A stretch of DNA of 64,000 nt, taken from Schlesneria paludicola DSM 18645 (GTDB lineage: Bacteria > Planctomycetota > Planctomycetia > Planctomycetales > Planctomycetaceae). The stretch lies in the NCBI RefSeq assembly GCF_000255655.1, contig NZ_JH636434.1, positions 356,977-420,976 of the forward strand, written 5' to 3'. The notes below the pieces were generated by a model. The model searched no databases. It worked only from the letters and a program-made list of their open reading frames with translations, and was not told where the DNA came from. The stretch's first letter is position 1, and the number at the start of each line of letters is the position of its first letter. Made by a program: the position numbers and the translations under genes. This document shows, piece after piece, positions 29,098-38,511 of this stretch.

Positions 29098-30165
29098 ATG
29101 GTATCGGACGCTCAACTCACGCAAACAATTCAGAGCTTGAAAGATCCGGAAATCGGTCGCAACTTCGGCGAACTCGAAATGCTGAAAGGCGTTCGCCGGT
29201 CCGGCGAAGTCGTTTCGGTGCAAATCGAGTTGCCCACGCCCGCTTATCCTGGACGTGAACGTATTTCTGGAGCCATTTCTGCAGCTGTGAAGCAGTCCGA
29301 TCCTGGGGTCGGGCAAGTTGATGTGGAATTCTCGGCGGTCGTCCGCGGGGCCATGTCGGGTGGTTCGTTCGGTCTCCGTGCCAAGAACGTCATTGCCGTG
29401 GGCAGTGGAAAAGGCGGGGTCGGCAAGAGCACCGTCGCGACGACTCTGGCGTATGGCCTGAAGACGCTCGGCTGCCAGGTGGGACTTATGGACGCGGACG
29501 TCTACGGCCCTAGCGTGCCACATATGATTGGTTCCACCGAACGGCCCTCGGCCGTGAAAGTGATGACCAAGTCGGGCGAAGAGATTGAGCGAATTCAGCC
29601 GGTCTCGTCGGATGGCCTTAAGGTCATTTCGATGGGATATTTTCTGAAGCCGGATCAGGCCGTGATTTGGCGCGGCCCACTGCTGCATCGTGCGATCACG
29701 CAGTTTTTGAAAGACACAGACTGGGGCGAGCTTGACTACCTGATCATCGATCTCCCGCCGGGTACGGGTGATATCTCGCTGACACTGTCACAAACGCTCG
29801 GGCTCGCGGGTGCCGTCGTTGTCTGCACCCCACAACAGGTCGCGTTGCTCGATGCCGTCAAGGCGATCAGCATGTTCAATCAGGTGAAGATTCCGGTGCT
29901 CGGAATCGTTGAGAATATGACGGGTGAGATTTTCGGTCGCGGCGGCGCCAAGTCGAAAGCCGAAGAACTGCACATTCCCTTCCTGGGTGAACTGCCGATC
30001 GACGCAGGAATCCGGATTCGAGGGGATGCTGGGCAGATTTCAAGCTTGTTCAGCGAAGAGAATCCCTCACGAAAACCGCTGCTGCATATTTGTGAGCAGG
30101 TGGCCATGCAAATCGCCAAGCAACTGCTGGTTGCTCCTAAAATGCCGACCCTGGAAATCCTGTGA
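29098..30165 (+). CDS. Mrp/NBP35 family ATP-binding protein (iron-sulfur carrier type)
   Basis: A 355-residue protein with an N-terminal DUF59/MIP18-like domain (SLKDPEIGRNFGELEMLKGV) and a deviant Walker A GSGKGGVGKST at 102-112. IDLPPGTGDISL follows around residue 222, as in Mrp/ApbC proteins that bind and transfer Fe-S clusters. In most of these proteins ENMS is followed by a CxxC pair that holds the cluster. Here the segment reads VENMTGEIFGRGGAK, with no cysteines, so that pair is absent. It may therefore act as an ATPase or regulator rather than a cluster carrier. ATG 29098 is the start. A hairpin follows at 30189. Confidence 0.88.
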   Translation: MVSDAQLTQTIQSLKDPEIGRNFGELEMLKGVRRSGEVVSVQIELPTPAYPGRERISGAISAAVKQSDPGVGQVDVEFSAVVRGAMSGGSFGLRAKNVIAVGSGKGGVGKSTVATTLAYGLKTLGCQVGLMDADVYGPSVPHMIGSTERPSAVKVMTKSGEEIERIQPVSSDGLKVISMGYFLKPDQAVIWRGPLLHRAITQFLKDTDWGELDYLIIDLPPGTGDISLTLSQTLGLAGAVVVCTPQQVALLDAVKAISMFNQVKIPVLGIVENMTGEIFGRGGAKSKAEELHIPFLGELPIDAGIRIRGDAGQISSLFSEENPSRKPLLHICEQVAMQIAKQLLVAPKMPTLEIL

Positions 30166-30188
30166 TCGCGGGGCAAATGTCGCTTAAA

Positions 30189-30219
30189 CACGGAAGGGGA
30201 AAATTCGTCCCCTTCCGTG
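30189..30219 (+). terminator. Hairpin after the Mrp gene
   Basis: Arms 30189-30200 and 30208-30219 pair perfectly over 12 bases around a seven-base loop, 23 bases after the stop codon. There is no T run, so it may stabilise the transcript end rather than terminate on its own. Confidence 0.6.
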
Positions 30220-30438
30220 ATCGCGGCCTCTCGTCTTGATACATGACTGAACTGCGACCTCCGGAAGATCTTTCACTCGCAACCGCCGCAACGATATGCT
30301 TATGATCCCCATGTCGCCTGAGTCCTGATTCTAAAGGATTTGGCGACGTCACGATGAATGCAAGCTCGTGCTCGTATCATCCCTTATGCGTGTCTGCGTG
30401 AAAAGTGAGACTTCGAATCCGCCCGGAGGTCCGTCGAG

Positions 30439-32733
30439 ATGGCGATGGTTCGCGAATCGATACGACACGGTCTTCAATTCCTGGCGCTAGTCTTGTGCGT
30501 GATCGCTTCGGCGATGGCGCAAGAGACGCCAAAGTTCACGGAATCGGAGCGAAATCACTGGGCGTTCCGCCCCGTTGAACGGAGCGTCGTCCCAAGGATT
30601 GATTCGACTCAGGAATCGCCAACAGGCGATTCGACGGTTCGAAGTCCAATCGATTGCTTCATCGCAGACCGCCTGCAACATGAGGGGGTCCATTTGGCTG
30701 ATGCGGCCAGCCGCACGACACTCATTCGGCGTCTCACATTCGATCTGATCGGCCTGCCGCCGTCGCCGCCGGATGTGGCCGAGTTTTTGGACGATCAATC
30801 ACCCGATGCTTACGAACGATTGGTGGACCGACTGCTGGCGAGCCCACATTACGGCGAAGCAGCAGGACGTGATTGGCTCGATGTCGTTCGATTCGCGGAA
30901 ACAGCGGGATTCAAAGAAGATCCGCTCAGGCCCCGTGCGTACACCTACCGTGACTACGTCATTCGGGCATTCAATCGTGACTTGCCATTCGACCGATTTG
31001 TCGAGGATCAATTGGCGGGCGACGAACTCTTTCCAGATGATCCCGAGTCTCTGGCGGCGACGGCGTACTGCCGCATGTGGCCCGATGAAAGTAACGCTTC
31101 GAATATCCTGCTCGCGCGTCAGACCTCACTCGATGATCTGACAGGAAATGTCGGCGCGGTATTCCTTGGGCTGTCGATTGGATGCGCTCAATGTCACGAC
31201 CACAAATTCGATCCCATTCTGCAGACCGATTTCTACCAGTTGCAGGCATTTTTCTCGGGAATCGTCCTCGAAGACCGTAGTGCCGTTGGAACTCATTTGC
31301 AACTCGACGAGTTTCGTCGCGCGGAACGCGCCTGGTTGGATGAAACGGCCAGTCTGCGGCGTGAACTGAACCAGCTGGAACGACCGGCACGCGTCAAGAT
31401 GCAGGGCGAAAGGCGGATGAAGTTCCCCCCGGAAGTCCTTGAGGCCCTCGACACGCCCATCGAAGACCGCACAACGATGCAGCGTCAACTGGCATTCTGG
31501 TCGGCGCGGCAGATGGGAGTCAAAGAGGACGACATTCCCAGGCATCTCGAAGATGCGGCACGTGCACGGCGTGACGAGCTCTTGGCAAAACTGGCCGAGG
31601 CCTCAAAAAGCCAGCCGGTTGCTCCTTCGCGGACAGAGGTCATGGCTATCAGTGAATTGACCACATCGCCACCTGCGACCTGCCGGATGGAAAATGGAAG
31701 TTATGACAAACCGCGTGAAGTGGTTGAACCCCATTTTCCCGTCGTTCTCAGGAGCGACATCACCCCCGGGCCCCTTGCGATCGTGCCCCCTAGTTCGCAG
31801 ACGTCGGGGCGACGGTCGTTCCTGGCGCGCTGGTTTGCGGCCGCAAGTCATCCACTGACACACCGTGTCTGGATCAATCGAATCTGGCAAACGCATTTCG
31901 GTCAGGGACTCGTCTCGAACGCGAATGATTTTGGCACTCAGTCGCCCAAGCCGTCTCTGTCTGCATTGCTCGATTGGATGACGAGCGATTTCATTGAGCA
32001 CGGATTCGCGTCAAAACGGATCCATCGACGGATTGTGGAGTCGGCGACCTATCGCCAGCAAACAAAGACGGTGTCTCTGGCCAGTGCTCGCTCGTCGGAC
32101 TATTGCGGCTTCGTTCGTCGTCGCCTTTCCTCTGAGCGGATCCGTGACGCGTGGTTGATGGCGTCGGGGCAGCTCAACGATGCGATGTATGGCCCTGGGA
32201 TTCGTCCTGGATTGCCACCAAACTTCAGCAACTACGAATGGAAATTGAGCGAACCATCACAGCAGGTTCGGCGTTCGATCTACATTTTTGCGAAACGAAA
32301 TCTGCCCTATCCGTTGATGGCCGCATTTGATTTTCCCGATATGCACGAATCGTGTGGCTGTCGCACGAAGACGACCATCGCACCGCAAGCACTGATGCTG
32401 CTGAACAATCAGATTGTGATTCATGCGGGACGAGAACTCGCCTCGCGTTCGAGTGCCTCTGCCCAGTCGGCCGATCCTGCTGAGAAGGTTCGGCAGGCCT
32501 GGCAGATGACGTTCGGGCGAGCTGCGACGGACGCAGAATTGGAGTCGGCAGTCCGCTTCTTGTTTGACCAGCAAACCGTGATCGCAGATCTGTCGGCGAC
32601 ATCCACCGAGTCGTCGCTACCGCCGAGTTCGGCGGGCACGGCGGATGAAAAACGATCGGCGAATGCCGCTGAAGCATTCGCCGATCTCTGTCACGCTCTA
32701 CTCAACGCAAACGAATTTCTGTTTGTCGAATGA
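30439..32733 (+). CDS. Secreted DUF1549/DUF1553 protein with c-type heme motif
   Basis: A 764-residue exported protein of a family abundant in planctomycetes. A signal peptide covers about residues 1-27, with cleavage after AMA. The DUF1549 domain follows (LTFDLIGLPPSPPDVAEFL, then RLLASPHYGEAAGRDWLD). CAQCH at 249-253 is a CxxCH heme attachment site. The C-terminal part is DUF1553 (HRVWINRIWQTHFGQGLV, then QALMLLNNQIV). Unlike many relatives it has no N-terminal PSCyt1 cytochrome domain, and the usual DUF1501 partner is not next to it. The role of these proteins is not established; roles in extracellular polymer breakdown or electron transfer are speculation. GGAGG lies nine bases before ATG 30439. 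Confidence 0.88.
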   Translation: MAMVRESIRHGLQFLALVLCVIASAMAQETPKFTESERNHWAFRPVERSVVPRIDSTQESPTGDSTVRSPIDCFIADRLQHEGVHLADAASRTTLIRRLTFDLIGLPPSPPDVAEFLDDQSPDAYERLVDRLLASPHYGEAAGRDWLDVVRFAETAGFKEDPLRPRAYTYRDYVIRAFNRDLPFDRFVEDQLAGDELFPDDPESLAATAYCRMWPDESNASNILLARQTSLDDLTGNVGAVFLGLSIGCAQCHDHKFDPILQTDFYQLQAFFSGIVLEDRSAVGTHLQLDEFRRAERAWLDETASLRRELNQLERPARVKMQGERRMKFPPEVLEALDTPIEDRTTMQRQLAFWSARQMGVKEDDIPRHLEDAARARRDELLAKLAEASKSQPVAPSRTEVMAISELTTSPPATCRMENGSYDKPREVVEPHFPVVLRSDITPGPLAIVPPSSQTSGRRSFLARWFAAASHPLTHRVWINRIWQTHFGQGLVSNANDFGTQSPKPSLSALLDWMTSDFIEHGFASKRIHRRIVESATYRQQTKTVSLASARSSDYCGFVRRRLSSERIRDAWLMASGQLNDAMYGPGIRPGLPPNFSNYEWKLSEPSQQVRRSIYIFAKRNLPYPLMAAFDFPDMHESCGCRTKTTIAPQALMLLNNQIVIHAGRELASRSSASAQSADPAEKVRQAWQMTFGRAATDAELESAVRFLFDQQTVIADLSATSTESSLPPSSAGTADEKRSANAAEAFADLCHALLNANEFLFVE

Positions 32734-32782
32734 GCGTCTGACTCTCGTTCGAAACGTTCAATCATCGCTTGGCAGATCGTGT

Positions 32783-34096
32783 TTAATTCACGAACGACGG
32801 TTGAGGTCGATCAATGACGCGTACGGTCGTATTCTCGCCCTTCACACGCCACAAGATGTTTCGCGAAATCCGACAACGAAGAATCGCAGTAGATTCGACA
32901 TACTGGGTGTCGGTGATCTCCGCATGTTCGGCCAGAAACGCGAAGAGCTTGCCGTTTCCTGCGGACGTAGTGACTTCCGCATCGACATACCCTTCACCGA
33001 GAAGTTCACCGACGAGCAAGCCGAGTTTGTCGAGCCCCTCACCGGTCAGTGCCGAAACGGTCACCGAATGCGCATACTTCGCCCGCAAGACATCGACGAC
33101 ACCGCGATCTTGGACAGCGTCCACCTTATTGAGCACCAGAATGTAATTCCGGATCTCGACGCCGATTTCGTTGAGAACTTGCTCGACTGTCTCGGCCTGC
33201 TGTTCGGCTTCAGGGTTTGAGGCATCGACGACGTGCAGCAGCAAATCGGCCTGCCTTGCCTCTTCCAAGGTCGATTTGAATGATGCGACCAGTGAATGTG
33301 GCAGATCACGCACGAATCCGACGGTATCGCTCAACAGCAATTCACCCCACGACGGAATCGTCCATTTTCGCGTGCGAGTATCCAACGTGGCGAAGAGCTG
33401 ATTGGCAACATAGACGTCAGCCCCCGTCAGCGCATTCATTAATGTACTTTTTCCCGCGTTGGTATATCCCACGACGGAAACGAGCGAATGGGATTCACGC
33501 TGACGGACCATGCGTTCACGTCGAACCTCGACTTCGGCGAGCCGAAGCTTCAGTTCATCAATCCGTTGATCGATGATCCGGCGGTCCGTTTCAATTTGCT
33601 TTTCACCAGGACCTCGACTGGCTCCGATACCCCCTTCGATGCGTTCCAGGTGGGTCCACATCCGTTTCAAACGAGTACGCGTGTACTGAAGCTGCGCGAG
33701 TTCGACCTGCAGACGTGCTTCGGCTGACCGAGCATGTGTGGCGAAAATATCGAGAATCAGTTCGCTACGATCAACGATGATCCGCTTCGTTTCGAGCTCA
33801 AGATGCCGCCCCTGTGACGGAGTTAGATTGTTGTCGAAGATGATCAGTTCGGCGCCCGTCGCATCGACCAGGTCTTTAAGCTCTTCGATTTTCCCCTTGC
33901 CAAGACATGTTCCCGGATGTGGGCGTCCGCGTAGTTGGACCAGTTCGCCCACCACTTTCACACCTGCGGTTTTCACAAGCCCCTTCAACTCGTCGAGCGC
34001 TCTTTCTTTGCCGAGTTTTCGGGTTGGATCGGGCACTGAAACCAGCACCGCCGTACGATGCTGAACCTGCAGTTCTTCTCGAATGGGTTCCGCCAA
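32783..34096 (-). CDS. hflX: GTPase HflX
   Basis: A 437-residue HflX GTPase. The N-terminal HflX domain has ELVQLRGRPHPGTCLGKGK, and GIGASRGPGEKQIETDRR forms the family glycine-rich segment. The G domain shows GYTNAGKST near residue 205, DTVGFVRDLPH (switch II) and NKVD. HflX binds the 50S subunit and splits stalled ribosomes, notably under heat stress. The start appears to be TTG 34096, with GGAA six bases upstream; no ATG occurs in frame before the conserved region. The stop is 50 bases from that of the DUF1549 gene, which converges on it. Confidence 0.96.
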   Translation of the reverse strand: MAEPIREELQVQHRTAVLVSVPDPTRKLGKERALDELKGLVKTAGVKVVGELVQLRGRPHPGTCLGKGKIEELKDLVDATGAELIIFDNNLTPSQGRHLELETKRIIVDRSELILDIFATHARSAEARLQVELAQLQYTRTRLKRMWTHLERIEGGIGASRGPGEKQIETDRRIIDQRIDELKLRLAEVEVRRERMVRQRESHSLVSVVGYTNAGKSTLMNALTGADVYVANQLFATLDTRTRKWTIPSWGELLLSDTVGFVRDLPHSLVASFKSTLEEARQADLLLHVVDASNPEAEQQAETVEQVLNEIGVEIRNYILVLNKVDAVQDRGVVDVLRAKYAHSVTVSALTGEGLDKLGLLVGELLGEGYVDAEVTTSAGNGKLFAFLAEHAEITDTQYVESTAILRCRISRNILWRVKGENTTVRVIDRPQPSFVN

Positions 34097-34453
34097 GGAT
34101 GATTCCGTTCTAGAGGCTGAAAGGACGACGACCGAACACCACTGTTGCGATCAGGCAGTCATAAAGGAAAGGGTTGGTCAGCTCATCAAAATCAAGTTCG
34201 ACCCTGCGAAGCAGGACACTCGATTTTATTCGATCACAAGGTGTCCAATTTCTCTTTCCATCTGATCAAATCCATTTTTGCAAATGTTTGCGGCACGGTG
34301 AAAAATCATAAACCGATTGTTCATTCTGTTCATTTTGATTGTCACGACGTCGGCCTAGGCGAGTGAGTCGACTTGCAGACAGCAAGGGCATCTGTGAATC
34401 GCACTTGAGCACGACTCGAACATGCTTTGCCGTCAGCCGCTTCTGACCGGCGG
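34097..34453. other. Intergenic stretch between hflX and the quinone oxidoreductase
   Basis: 357 bases with an AT-rich part at about 34210-34350. It must contain the hflX promoter and the end of the oxidoreductase transcript. I see no gene, RNA or clear terminator. Confidence 0.5.
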
Positions 34454-35455
34454 TTACTCGGGGATCAGTACAATCTTGCCATGCAGATTGCCGAGGCGTT
34501 TCACTGTGGCATCCTCCTGCAGTTGATGGGCGGCGGCGGCTTCACTGAGCGGCATGGTTTTGCCAACTTGTGGTTTCCAACGATTGAATTCGTAGAGCGT
34601 ATTCAATTTATCCGCCGCAGCCCGCTGTTCTTCTGGAGCTCCATTAAAGATCGCAAAGCCAATGATTCGCAGATCTTTGACATAGAATGGTCCGACAGGA
34701 AATTCAGGCCGCGCCGCGCGACCCGCCATCAGGACGATTCGGCCTCGTGGTGCCATCGCCGACACCGTGCGGTCTAGCGTCGGCTCGCGCTGGGTCTCGA
34801 ACCACAAGTGAACGCCGCCGTGAGGTAAGCTGAACGCACGAATCTGATCATCCAGGTTGTGTGAATTGTAATCGAGCACCAGATCGGCACCGAGTTGTTT
34901 GCAGATGGCTAGGCTTGTTTCGCTACCGGCTGTCGTGATGACAAACGCACCAGCCGCTTTCGCCAACTGGACCACAGCCGAGCCCACACCGCCTGCACCA
35001 CCGTTGACGAAGACAACTTCACCCGGGGCCAGGTTCGCGTGTAAAAACAAACCGACATGCGCTGTCAGGCCGACCAATGCACCGGCAGCGGCTTCCGCAT
35101 CGGTTTCTCGAGCCGGTGTCGGATATAGCCAGCGTTCATCGACCGCTGCGAGTTCCGAGAACGTACCACGACGGCCGAACAGGCCCTGATTGCTTCCCCA
35201 GACGCGATCGCCCGCTTTGAATCGCTTGACTTCGCTGCCGACAGATTCGACCGTTCCCGCCAGATCGGCTCCGATGATGTAGGGAAATTTGGAGATCATC
35301 GCGACGGCCCCCGCGCGAATATACGTATCGATCGGGTTGACCGACACGGCACCGACTTTGACAAGCACTTCCGTCGGACCAGGAACGGGGTCAGGGACGT
35401 CTGCAAATTGGATGACCGATGGCGCACCGGTTTCACGAATAAATGCGGCCTTCAT
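34454..35455 (-). CDS. NADPH:quinone oxidoreductase, zeta-crystallin type
   Basis: A 333-residue medium-chain dehydrogenase/reductase without the catalytic zinc ligands, of the quinone oxidoreductase subgroup. The N-terminal catalytic fold contains VSVNPIDTYIRAG and ADLAGTVESVG. The nucleotide-binding motif NGGAGGVGSAVVQLAKAAGA is near residues 149-168. RGRIVLMAGRAARPEF and the C-terminal GKIVLIPE complete the pattern. It should transfer electrons from NADPH to quinones or enones. It is a single-gene unit on the minus strand. Confidence 0.9.
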   Translation of the reverse strand: MKAAFIRETGAPSVIQFADVPDPVPGPTEVLVKVGAVSVNPIDTYIRAGAVAMISKFPYIIGADLAGTVESVGSEVKRFKAGDRVWGSNQGLFGRRGTFSELAAVDERWLYPTPARETDAEAAAGALVGLTAHVGLFLHANLAPGEVVFVNGGAGGVGSAVVQLAKAAGAFVITTAGSETSLAICKQLGADLVLDYNSHNLDDQIRAFSLPHGGVHLWFETQREPTLDRTVSAMAPRGRIVLMAGRAARPEFPVGPFYVKDLRIIGFAIFNGAPEEQRAAADKLNTLYEFNRWKPQVGKTMPLSEAAAAHQLQEDATVKRLGNLHGKIVLIPE

Positions 35456-35990
35456 AGCGAATTCTCCATATAGCGGTCGATATCTGGCGCCTGCGGTCTC
35501 ACTCGGTGAGGTCTCGGGATTGTATCGACCTCATGGGCACCTGTCCGCCATTCGGCTGGGATTCGTGGGGGTCAAATTTGCGGTTTTTTCCTGAACGCGA
35601 TCTGAAGTTCGTCGGATGGGAAGTGATGGATGGAGACGTTGAATCGCCTCTCAGGGCGAAGGCCTGTTGTGAGTGGGACTGATGACGAAGAGGTGTAGCG
35701 ATCCGCTCACATCTATCTGACTTGTTCAATCCGGAGCCAGCGGCGACGGCGCCATCATGGATCTGCATCCTTCTGCCAGGGGCATCAAACGCAGCGAAGA
35801 ATTCGCCGATGGAGTGAATGTGAGTGACCTACCGACTGGTATGGATTCGAGAGAGAGGGGAAAAAATAAAACCGCGCTTCTCAACGAGGCGAGGTTGAGC
35901 GAAAAGACGAAATGAAATGACGCGACGCAGTTCATCGAAGAAGCCCGGTTCAACGACAATGGTTCAACGAAGAATATGTGGTCCGAACGT
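35456..35990. other. Intergenic stretch, nothing identified
   Basis: 535 bases between the quinone oxidoreductase start and the PhzF-type stop. Frames on both strands are short and have no ribosome site. No repeat or hairpin stands out. Confidence 0.45.
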
Positions 35991-36785
35991 TTAGCACAGG
36001 CATTCGCCGCGCCATACGACGACACCTTGTCCGCCCAGAATGACGCGTTCGCCTTCCCAGCGCAGGTGAAGAATGCCGCCCCGCGCCGATGCCTGATAGG
36101 CGAGGAGTTCTTTCTTACCGAGCTTTTGCGACCAAAAGGGTGTCAGGCAGCAGTGTGCCGAGCCGCAGACCGGATCTTCGTCGACACCCATCCGTGGGGC
36201 GAAGAACCGTGATTCGAAATCGTAAGGGGGGGCGGACGAAGCGGCGGACACAATCACACCCAGCGTCGGCACTTCGGCCAGCTTTCGAAAATCAGGCTTT
36301 ACCGCGCGAACTGTCGCTGGCGAGTCAACGATCGCCAATTGATAAAACTTCGATCGACCAACATAAAGTGGAGTGATGCCCAAGGCGTCGATCAATTCTT
36401 GCGATACGTCGATCTGTATCGGCGGAGTCGCGGGAAAATCCAGTTCAATCAGTTCGCCGCTCAACCGGCACGTCAACAGGCCGCTGCGCGTCTGAAATCG
36501 CAGAGGTTGATCTTTCGGCGCGAGACCTTCAGACCAAAGCACCCGTGCCGTTGCCAAAGTCGCGTGACCGCAAAGGTCGACCTCGATGGTTGGGGTGAAC
36601 CATCGCAGTTCCATGGAGTCAGGTAACCGCCTGACGAATGCGGTTTCGGAAAGGTTCATCTCGGCCGCGACTGACTGCATCCAGGCGGTTTCGGCTTCCT
36701 GTTCGAGCCAACAGACCGCGGCGGGGTTACCTCCGAACGCATGGTCTGTAAAAGCATCAACCTGCCAACAGGGAATTCCAGCCAT
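35991..36785 (-). CDS. PhzF family isomerase-like protein
   Basis: A 264-residue PhzF-family protein. The N-terminal QVDAFTDHAFGGNPAAVC and MNLSETAFV, with E47 at the position of the catalytic glutamate, match. LCGHATLATA and later DEDPVCGSAH are the paired motifs of the two similar halves. PhzF catalyses an isomerisation in phenazine synthesis, but other family members have unrelated or unknown substrates, and no phenazine genes are present. ATG 36785 is the start. The RNase P RNA gene begins 186 bases beyond it on the opposite strand. Confidence 0.9.
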   Translation of the reverse strand: MAGIPCWQVDAFTDHAFGGNPAAVCWLEQEAETAWMQSVAAEMNLSETAFVRRLPDSMELRWFTPTIEVDLCGHATLATARVLWSEGLAPKDQPLRFQTRSGLLTCRLSGELIELDFPATPPIQIDVSQELIDALGITPLYVGRSKFYQLAIVDSPATVRAVKPDFRKLAEVPTLGVIVSAASSAPPYDFESRFFAPRMGVDEDPVCGSAHCCLTPFWSQKLGKKELLAYQASARGGILHLRWEGERVILGGQGVVVWRGECLC

Positions 36786-36971
36786 AAGGTATCTCCGAAG
36801 ATCGTCGACCAGACCTGGTTGCTGTCGTTTCCGTTCACGTGCCGGACACGGTGATTGAGTCTGAAGTTCAGGCGGTTTCCCAGAGTTTCATCGAACAGTT
36901 GTCGAAGATTTCTTCCAGGATACGGCGTTCCTACTATCTTCAATCGGCGTGGTTCCGTAAAGTTTCCCATT

Positions 36972-37397
36972 CGCGGAGTGGGCCAGGCGATCGCTGTGAG
37001 AAGAAGTTCGCTTCTTCACATGGAGGAAAGTCCGGGCTTCACAGGACACGATGGTGGGTAACACCCACCGTCCGCAAGGACCGGGACAGTGCCACAGAAA
37101 ACAAACCGCCGATCGTCACTCATCGCCTCATGAGCTTGCTTTTGAGGCTCGGTGACGAGGTAAGGGTGAAAAGGTGCGGTAAGAGCGCACCAGCGGATCG
37201 GGTGACCGGTTCGGCTTGGTAAACCCCATCGGAAGCAAGACCAAGCAGGGCGTCGCTCGTCGACTTGGAAACAGGTCGACGGCACGAGGCTGTCCGTCTC
37301 GTCTGACGTCCGGGTAGGTTGCTAGAGCCGCCGAGCAATCGGCGGTCGAGAGAAATGATCGTCCACGACAAAACCCGGCTTATCGGCCCGCTCCGCG
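36972..37397 (+). ncRNA. rnpB: RNase P RNA, bacterial type A
   Basis: The catalytic RNA of RNase P, which matures tRNA 5-prime ends. The conserved core GAGGAAAGTCCGGGCT begins near 37022, ACAGAAAACAAACCGCC near 37094, and the GGTAAGGGTGAAAAGGTG block with GGTAAGAGCGCACC near 37160. The later GGTAAACCCC, and at the 3-prime end ACAAAACCCGGCTTATCGG, complete the set. Ends are set by the P1 helix: 36972-36984 pairs perfectly with 37385-37397 (13 base pairs with one G-T). Frames on both strands over this region are not genes. A small hairpin at about 37414-37431 may mark the terminator. Confidence 0.97.
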
Positions 37398-37525
37398 TTT
37401 CTTCTCATTCTTGAATGGCCCTCGCCATTCCGTTCCGTGTCAGGTGACAAACCTCTGGATTCTTGGCCTCTAAACTGAGATACTCACGGTAGTCAGAATG
37501 ACTCAAATGGAGCAAAGAGGTGAAC

Positions 37526-38260
37526 ATGCGTCGGGAACTGTCGTTCATCGCAATCTGCCTTGGCGGCGTGGTCGCCGTCATGACGGCCTTTGCAGCTGAG
37601 GCAGAAAAGGAAACTGCGAAGCCCGCAACGATCCAGGCTCTACACGATTTTCAAGTACTGATTGGTGGCTGGCGCGGGATCGGGCAGCCGAAACGGGGTT
37701 CGCAACAGGGTGCATGGCAAGAGCGTGCGGATGCACTCTGGGAACTGAAACCCCAGAGCCACGGCATTCGCTGGAACATCGAATCGGGCAAACTGTGGAA
37801 GTCGGCTTTATTTGGTTTCGATGACGCGAAGAAGCAATATACGCTCAGCGTCACTCTGCAAGACGATTCGACTCGAACCTATCGCGGAAAGCTAGACGAA
37901 AAGCGATTGATTTTCGAGTCCGAGGCGGACGAGAACAAGGACATTCACCGCGTAACGCTCACGCCGATGAACGAAAATCGTGTCATCCTGCTGATGGAAA
38001 AACGTCCCGAACCGCAGTCGTTTTACACACGTGTCGCCGAGATTGGTTACCAGCGCGATGGAACTCGATTAGCAACGGCGGGCAATTCGGGCCCCGAATG
38101 CGTCGTGACCGGCGGACTGGGAACGATCAAAGTCAGTTATATGGGAAAGTCGTATTACGTCTGCTGCACTGGTTGCCGCGATGCCTTCAATGATGATCCA
38201 GAAGGGGTCCTGGCCGACTACCGCAAACGAAAAGCGGAAGAGAGCGCGAAGCAGAAATAG
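37526..38260 (+). CDS. Secreted protein with C-terminal YHS/TRASH-like cysteine motif
   Basis: A 244-residue exported protein. A signal peptide spans about residues 1-25 (CLGGVVAVMTAFAAEA). The middle is a beta-rich region of unknown family with WRGIGQPKRGSQQGAW and LDEKRLIFES. The last 50 residues resemble a YHS/TRASH metal-binding domain: GPECVVTGG, then YYVCCTGCRDAFNDDPEGVL. YHS domains usually bind metal in transport proteins. AGAGGTG directly precedes ATG 37526; a GTG two codons earlier is also possible. Its neighbour on the opposite strand is the feo iron operon, so a metal-related role is an attractive guess, no more. Confidence 0.72.
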   Translation: MRRELSFIAICLGGVVAVMTAFAAEAEKETAKPATIQALHDFQVLIGGWRGIGQPKRGSQQGAWQERADALWELKPQSHGIRWNIESGKLWKSALFGFDDAKKQYTLSVTLQDDSTRTYRGKLDEKRLIFESEADENKDIHRVTLTPMNENRVILLMEKRPEPQSFYTRVAEIGYQRDGTRLATAGNSGPECVVTGGLGTIKVSYMGKSYYVCCTGCRDAFNDDPEGVLADYRKRKAEESAKQK

Positions 38261-38511
38261 TGGACCGAGCATCCTGTTTCTTTGCAGTCCTCGTTCCTGA
38301 TTCGATTTGTTGAGCCCGGAGCCCACAGCGACGGCCGTATTTGCGCGGACGCCCTTGGTCCCACTTAACTTGACGTGAGCCGCTAGGCGAACGAAATCAC
38401 GGGCCAGAGAAAACCACGCCCCTCTGCACGTCGCGGTTCGTCGATGGAGTCAAAAATGAAACTTAACGACGTGGCGATGCCGAAAGCATTACCGCCCATC
38501 GCTCGTGTGGT

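Noticed and set aside
36839..37371. Open frames on both strands, up to 127 residues
   Set aside because: They lie across the RNase P RNA, whose conserved core motifs and P1 helix explain the region.
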